Positions 16,836 through 18,290 of a DNA stretch of 18,290 nt are shown here, in pieces. The translations under genes were made by a program, and so were the position numbers. Numbering within the stretch: the first letter of the stretch is position 1; each line of letters starts with the position of its first letter. The DNA comes from Fimenecus sp963624605 (GTDB lineage: Bacteria; Bacillota; Clostridia; Oscillospirales; Acutalibacteraceae): NCBI GenBank assembly GCA_963624605.1, contig CAVFQD010000038.1, positions 1-18,290 of the forward strand, in the 5' to 3' direction. The notes beneath the pieces are model-generated. The model saw only the letters and a list, made by a program, of their open reading frames with translations. It did no database searches and had not been told where the DNA came from.

Positions 16836-16872
16836 TTACCCCGTTCTTGCAGACTATAAATTTTTGGGGTAA
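16836..16872 (+). promoter_or_regulatory. inverted repeat covering the bioY ribosome site
   Basis: TTACCCC (16836-16842) is the exact reverse complement of GGGGTAA (16866-16872). The right arm contains GGGG, the only ribosome-site-like sequence before the bioY ATG at 16878. The repeat could act as a hairpin that hides the ribosome site, or as an operator with half-sites about 30 bp apart. A TATAAA at 16855-16860 between the arms could be a weak -10. It does not match the BirA consensus I know, so the assignment is tentative. Confidence 0.4.
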
Positions 16873-16877
16873 TACAA

Positions 16878-17441
16878 ATGAAAAAACAGAATAAAAACAA
16901 CAGACAGAAAATTATCGATATGGTGTTGATTGCCATGTTTGCCGTGATTATAGCGGTTTGCTCATGGCTTTCGATACCGGGCGAGGTGCCCTTTACCTTG
17001 CAGACCTTCGGCGTGTTCTGCGCAGTGGGTATGCTCGGCGGCAAGAGGGGAACATTATCGGTTATAATTTATATCCTTTTGGGACTTGTCGGCGTGCCCG
17101 TGTTTGCAGGCTTCAAAGGCGGCGTCGGCTCGCTTGTCGGACCTACGGGCGGATATATAATTGGTTTTATCTTTACCGCTCTGGTTTACTGGCTTGTAAC
17201 AAAGCTCCTCGGCACAAAGCTCTGGGCTGTTGTTCTCGGAATGGTGCTCGGACTTGTTGTGTGCTATGCTTTCGGCACGGCATGGTTCGTGGTTGTGTAT
17301 TCGCATAAGAACGGAGCGATCGGCGTTATGCAGGCGCTTTCAATGTGCGTTATACCGTTTATCATTCCGGATATTGTTAAAATTACTGTTGCGGCAATAC
17401 TCGTTAGGGTTATGCCCAAGAAGTATCTTAACAATAAATAA
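16878..17441 (+). CDS. bioY: biotin transporter BioY (ECF S-component)
   Basis: A 187-residue, strongly hydrophobic protein with about six membrane helices. It carries the family motifs: a PGEVPFTLQTFGVF stretch after helix 1, then LLGLVGVPVFAGFKGG and LVGPTGGYIIGF. BioY binds biotin and is energised by EcfA1-EcfA2-EcfT, encoded at 8530-11068. The start has a poly-Lys/Asn N-terminus (MKKQNKNNRQK), and the ribosome site GGGG (16866-16869) is 8 bases upstream, inside an inverted repeat. It is followed by a terminator-like hairpin. Confidence 0.95.
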   Translation: MKKQNKNNRQKIIDMVLIAMFAVIIAVCSWLSIPGEVPFTLQTFGVFCAVGMLGGKRGTLSVIIYILLGLVGVPVFAGFKGGVGSLVGPTGGYIIGFIFTALVYWLVTKLLGTKLWAVVLGMVLGLVVCYAFGTAWFVVVYSHKNGAIGVMQALSMCVIPFIIPDIVKITVAAILVRVMPKKYLNNK

Positions 17442-17448
17442 TCAAAAT

Positions 17449-17490
17449 ACGCAGAGCAACGGTTTTTGCCGTGCTCTGCGTGAATTTATT
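17449..17490 (+). terminator. terminator-like hairpin after bioY
   Basis: A 10-bp perfect stem (17449-17458 with 17472-17481) plus an inner CGG/CCG extension around a TTTTTG loop. The following sequence is A/T-rich (GAATTTATTAAAATATTTT) rather than a solid T run. It starts 8 bases after the bioY stop and probably closes the cvpA-bioY transcript. Confidence 0.75.
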
Positions 17491-17511
17491 AAAATATTTT
17501 ATCTTTTTATC

Positions 17512-17540
17512 TTGACATTTGTTCTGATTTTTGATAACAT
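17512..17540 (+). promoter_or_regulatory. promoter for the tRNA cluster
   Basis: TTGACA (17512-17517) is a perfect -35. With a 17-base spacer the -10 is TAACAT (17535-17540, 4/6), strengthened by a TG at 17532-17533. The expected start is near 17547, about 18 bases before the first tRNA. Confidence 0.75.
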
Positions 17541-17564
17541 ATTCAATGTTGCAAAACTAAATAT

Positions 17565-17639
17565 GCGGGTGTAGTTCAACGGCTAGAATCCCAGCCTTCC
17601 AAGCTGGTTGTGTGGGTTCGATTCCCATCACCCGCTCCA
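17565..17639 (+). tRNA. tRNA-Gly(UCC)
   Basis: A 75-base cloverleaf with encoded CCA (17637-17639). Acceptor strands GCGGGTG and CACCCGC pair perfectly, the anticodon stem CCAGC/GCTGG encloses loop CTTCCAA with anticodon TCC at 17598-17600, and the T-loop TTCGATT is normal. First gene of the cluster. Confidence 0.97.
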
Positions 17640-17645
17640 TGATGT

Positions 17646-17722
17646 GCGCCAATAGCTCAGCTGGATAGAGCAACTGCCTTCTAAGCAGTAGGTCGGGGGT
17701 TCGAGTCCCTCCTGGCGTGCCA
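17646..17722 (+). tRNA. tRNA-Arg(UCU)
   Basis: A 77-base cloverleaf with encoded CCA (17720-17722). The anticodon TCT is at 17680-17682 in loop CTTCTAA, on stem ACTGC/GCAGT. The acceptor stem GCGCCAA/CTGGCGT has a G1.U72 wobble and an A7.C66 mismatch, the rest pairs. It lies 6 bases after tRNA-Gly. Confidence 0.95.
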
Positions 17723-17724
17723 AA

Positions 17725-17739
17725 GCGGGGCTCTCCCGC
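17725..17739 (+). other. short GC hairpin in the tRNA-Arg/tRNA-His spacer
   Basis: GCGGG (17725-17729) pairs with CCCGC (17735-17739) around a 5-base loop, two bases after the tRNA-Arg CCA. No T run follows. It may be a processing landmark in the polycistronic tRNA precursor, or chance. Confidence 0.4.
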
Positions 17740-17755
17740 GAAGAAAAATGAATAT

Positions 17756-17833
17756 GGTGGGTGTAGCGTAGTTGGTTAACGCGTCAGATTGTGGCTCTGA
17801 AGACCGAGGGTTCGAGTCCCTTCACTCACCCCA
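17756..17833 (+). tRNA. tRNA-His(GUG)
   Basis: Anticodon GTG at 17791-17793 in loop TTGTGGC on stem TCAGA/TCTGA. The acceptor GTGGGTG/CACTCAC is paired with one G.U, and the extra G-1 of tRNA-His (17756) is encoded and faces C73 (17830), the histidyl identity element. CCA is encoded at 17831-17833 and is followed by a T-rich stretch (TTTTTTCTTTTT). Confidence 0.96.
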
Positions 17834-17873
17834 TTTTTTCTTTTTATAGGCATGTTTGCTGCGCCACCAACAC

Positions 17874-17948
17874 TGGGGTGTGGTGAAGCGGTAACACAGC
17901 GGACTTTGACTCCGTCATTCGTAGGTTCGAATCCTGCCACCCCAGCCA
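17874..17948 (+). tRNA. tRNA-Gln(UUG)
   Basis: A 75-base cloverleaf. Acceptor TGGGGTG/CACCCCA pairs perfectly, with the U1-A72 start typical of tRNA-Gln. Anticodon TTG is at 17906-17908 in loop CTTTGAC. Discriminator G73 and encoded CCA (17946-17948). The next tRNA starts 3 bases later. Confidence 0.96.
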
Positions 17949-17951
17949 TCC

Positions 17952-18027
17952 GACCCGCTAGCTCAGTCGGCAGAGCACCTGCCTTTTAAGCAGGGTGTCC
18001 GGAGTTCGAATCTCCGCTGGAGCACCA
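17952..18027 (+). tRNA. tRNA-Lys(UUU) with mismatched acceptor stem, possible chimera or pseudogene
   Basis: A 76-base tRNA with normal D-arm, anticodon stem CCTGC/GCAGG, loop CTTTTAA with anticodon TTT (17985-17987), T-stem CGGAG/CTCCG and encoded ACCA. The acceptor strands do not match: 5' GACCCGC (17952-17958) against 3' CTGGAGC (18017-18023) gives pairs only at 1-72, 4-69 and 5-68 plus one G.U, with mismatches at 2-71, 3-70 and 7-66. The 5' strand would need GCGGGTC as partner. The 3' strand would fit a tRNA starting GCTCCAG. The gene therefore looks like the 5' part of a tRNA-Lys joined, just after the T-arm, to the 3' end of another tRNA, and may not be functional. Confidence 0.85.
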
Positions 18028-18032
18028 ACAAG

Positions 18033-18066
18033 AAAACCCTGTAATCGTTGAGATTACAGGGTTTTT
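18033..18066 (+). terminator. strong intrinsic terminator after the tRNA cluster
   Basis: A perfect 14-bp stem (18033-18046 with 18052-18065), a 5-base loop GTTGA and a T run. On the opposite strand the hairpin is also followed by TTTTCTTGTT, so it may serve the convergent hicB transcript as well. Confidence 0.93.
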
Positions 18067-18208
18067 GCTTTATCAGGTATTTGCAAATCCTTGCAAGTTT
18101 CCTTAATTTTGAGGGGCAGAGGCTCCTTTGGGGGGCAAATTGGGGCTACGGTGGGAATACCGTGCCCAGACGGCTTAGTATTTCTCTCTATTTTTAATTT
18201 GGCTATTC
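18067..18208. other. gene-free, G-rich spacer with small repeats between the tRNAs and hicB
   Basis: No credible coding frame was found on either strand. Two copies of the self-complementary hexamer TTGCAA lie 10 bases apart (18081-18086, 18091-18096). A G-rich stretch follows (18111-18145), and a 9-bp hairpin with one bulged T spans 18143-18167 (GGGC-T-ACGGT with ACCGTGCCC). Base composition differs visibly from the coding regions. It could be the flank of an integrated element or a regulatory region; nothing decides this. Confidence 0.5.
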
Positions 18209-18290
18209 TCAAACGTGCAGATACTCTTTCAGCGCCTGCTGTAGGACGGCAGAAAAGTTGACGTTTTCACGTTCCGCGAGCGTATTGAGC
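18209..18290 (-). CDS. C-terminal end of a HicB-type antitoxin (partial)
   Basis: The - strand reads 26 codons and a TGA stop (18209-18211), open to the window edge. The encoded end, LNTLAERENVNFSAVLQQAL then KEYLHV, closely resembles the C-terminal helices of HicB antitoxins (pattern xxFSxVLQxALKExL), part of a ribbon-helix-helix-like DNA-binding domain. HicB neutralises the HicA mRNA interferase and represses its own operon; hicA would normally lie upstream of hicB, i.e. beyond the right edge. Only the tail is visible, so the call rests on a short motif; another RHH antitoxin is possible. It is the only - strand gene seen. Confidence 0.6.
   Translation of the reverse strand, partial: LNTLAERENVNFSAVLQQALKEYLHV

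Noticed and set aside
16810..16842. BirA operator before bioY (GGTTTAC at 16833-16839 as a half-site)
   Set aside because: No matching left half-site at the expected spacing; only a partial resemblance.
17230..17574. A 114-codon + strand frame overlapping the bioY end, its terminator and the tRNA promoter
   Set aside because: It overlaps bioY in another frame and runs through a hairpin and a promoter; Cys/Arg/Leu-rich shadow.
18048..18190. A - strand frame of about 40 codons open between stops in the spacer right of the tRNAs
   Set aside because: No start codon with a ribosome site, Pro/Lys-rich, and it overlaps the terminator; not supported as a gene or as an integrase remnant.
1..18290. 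CRISPR array, insertion sequence or long repeats
   Set aside because: No regularly spaced repeats, no transposase and no terminal inverted repeats were seen on reading the window.

Overview
The window is a stretch of a Clostridia (Firmicutes/Bacillota) chromosome. It most resembles the Ruminococcaceae/Oscillospiraceae: moderate GC by eye, strong GGAGG-type ribosome sites, and core genes of clear clostridial type (YceD-rpmF, DUF512-der, EcfA1-EcfA2-EcfT-TruA, a DUF5711-like protein, a ClpE-type unfoldase). Species cannot be fixed from the sequence. Nearly everything is on the + strand and is housekeeping in character; only the last ~260 bases look accessory.

Layout. (1) 1-467: a small P-loop protein of unknown function, closed by a hairpin. 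(2) 506-4042: a consensus promoter drives yceD-rpmF. A terminator-like hairpin follows rpmF, then come a DUF512 radical-SAM protein and the ribosome-assembly GTPase der, closed by a strong terminator. (3) 4041-13055: a second promoter starts a long run of tightly packed genes: ruvC-ruvA-ruvB (Holliday-junction processing), glmM (glucosamine-1-phosphate for the cell wall), an RlmI/RlmK-like methyltransferase, ecfA1-ecfA2-ecfT (shared energising module of ECF vitamin transporters), truA, and a membrane-anchored predicted beta-propeller protein. Several junctions are 1-4 base overlaps, so the genes are probably co-transcribed and partly translationally coupled. (4) 13070-17481: an extended -10 promoter precedes cvpA, pgsA, a ClpE-like Zn-finger AAA+ unfoldase and bioY (biotin S-component). 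BioY can in principle dock on the EcfA1A2T module encoded 6-8 kb upstream. (5) 17512-18066: a promoter and five tRNA genes, Gly(UCC)-Arg(UCU)-His(GUG)-Gln(UUG)-Lys(UUU), all with encoded CCA, ended by a strong terminator. (6) 18067-18290: a gene-free, G-rich, repeat-containing stretch, then the 3' end of a HicB-type antitoxin gene on the - strand, cut by the window edge.

The most notable signal is at the right end. The tRNA-Lys has a 5' acceptor strand (GACCCGC) that does not match its 3' acceptor strand (CTGGAGC), although the rest of the cloverleaf is intact. This looks like a junction between two tRNA genes, or a tRNA whose 3' end was replaced, and it lies right beside the only accessory gene in the window. 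Other points of interest are an inverted repeat that covers the bioY ribosome site, a terminator placed 26 bases before the DUF512 start, and the ECF-truA block sitting next to ruvCAB-glmM rather than in a ribosomal-protein operon. I do not see a clear novel multi-gene system in the core part.
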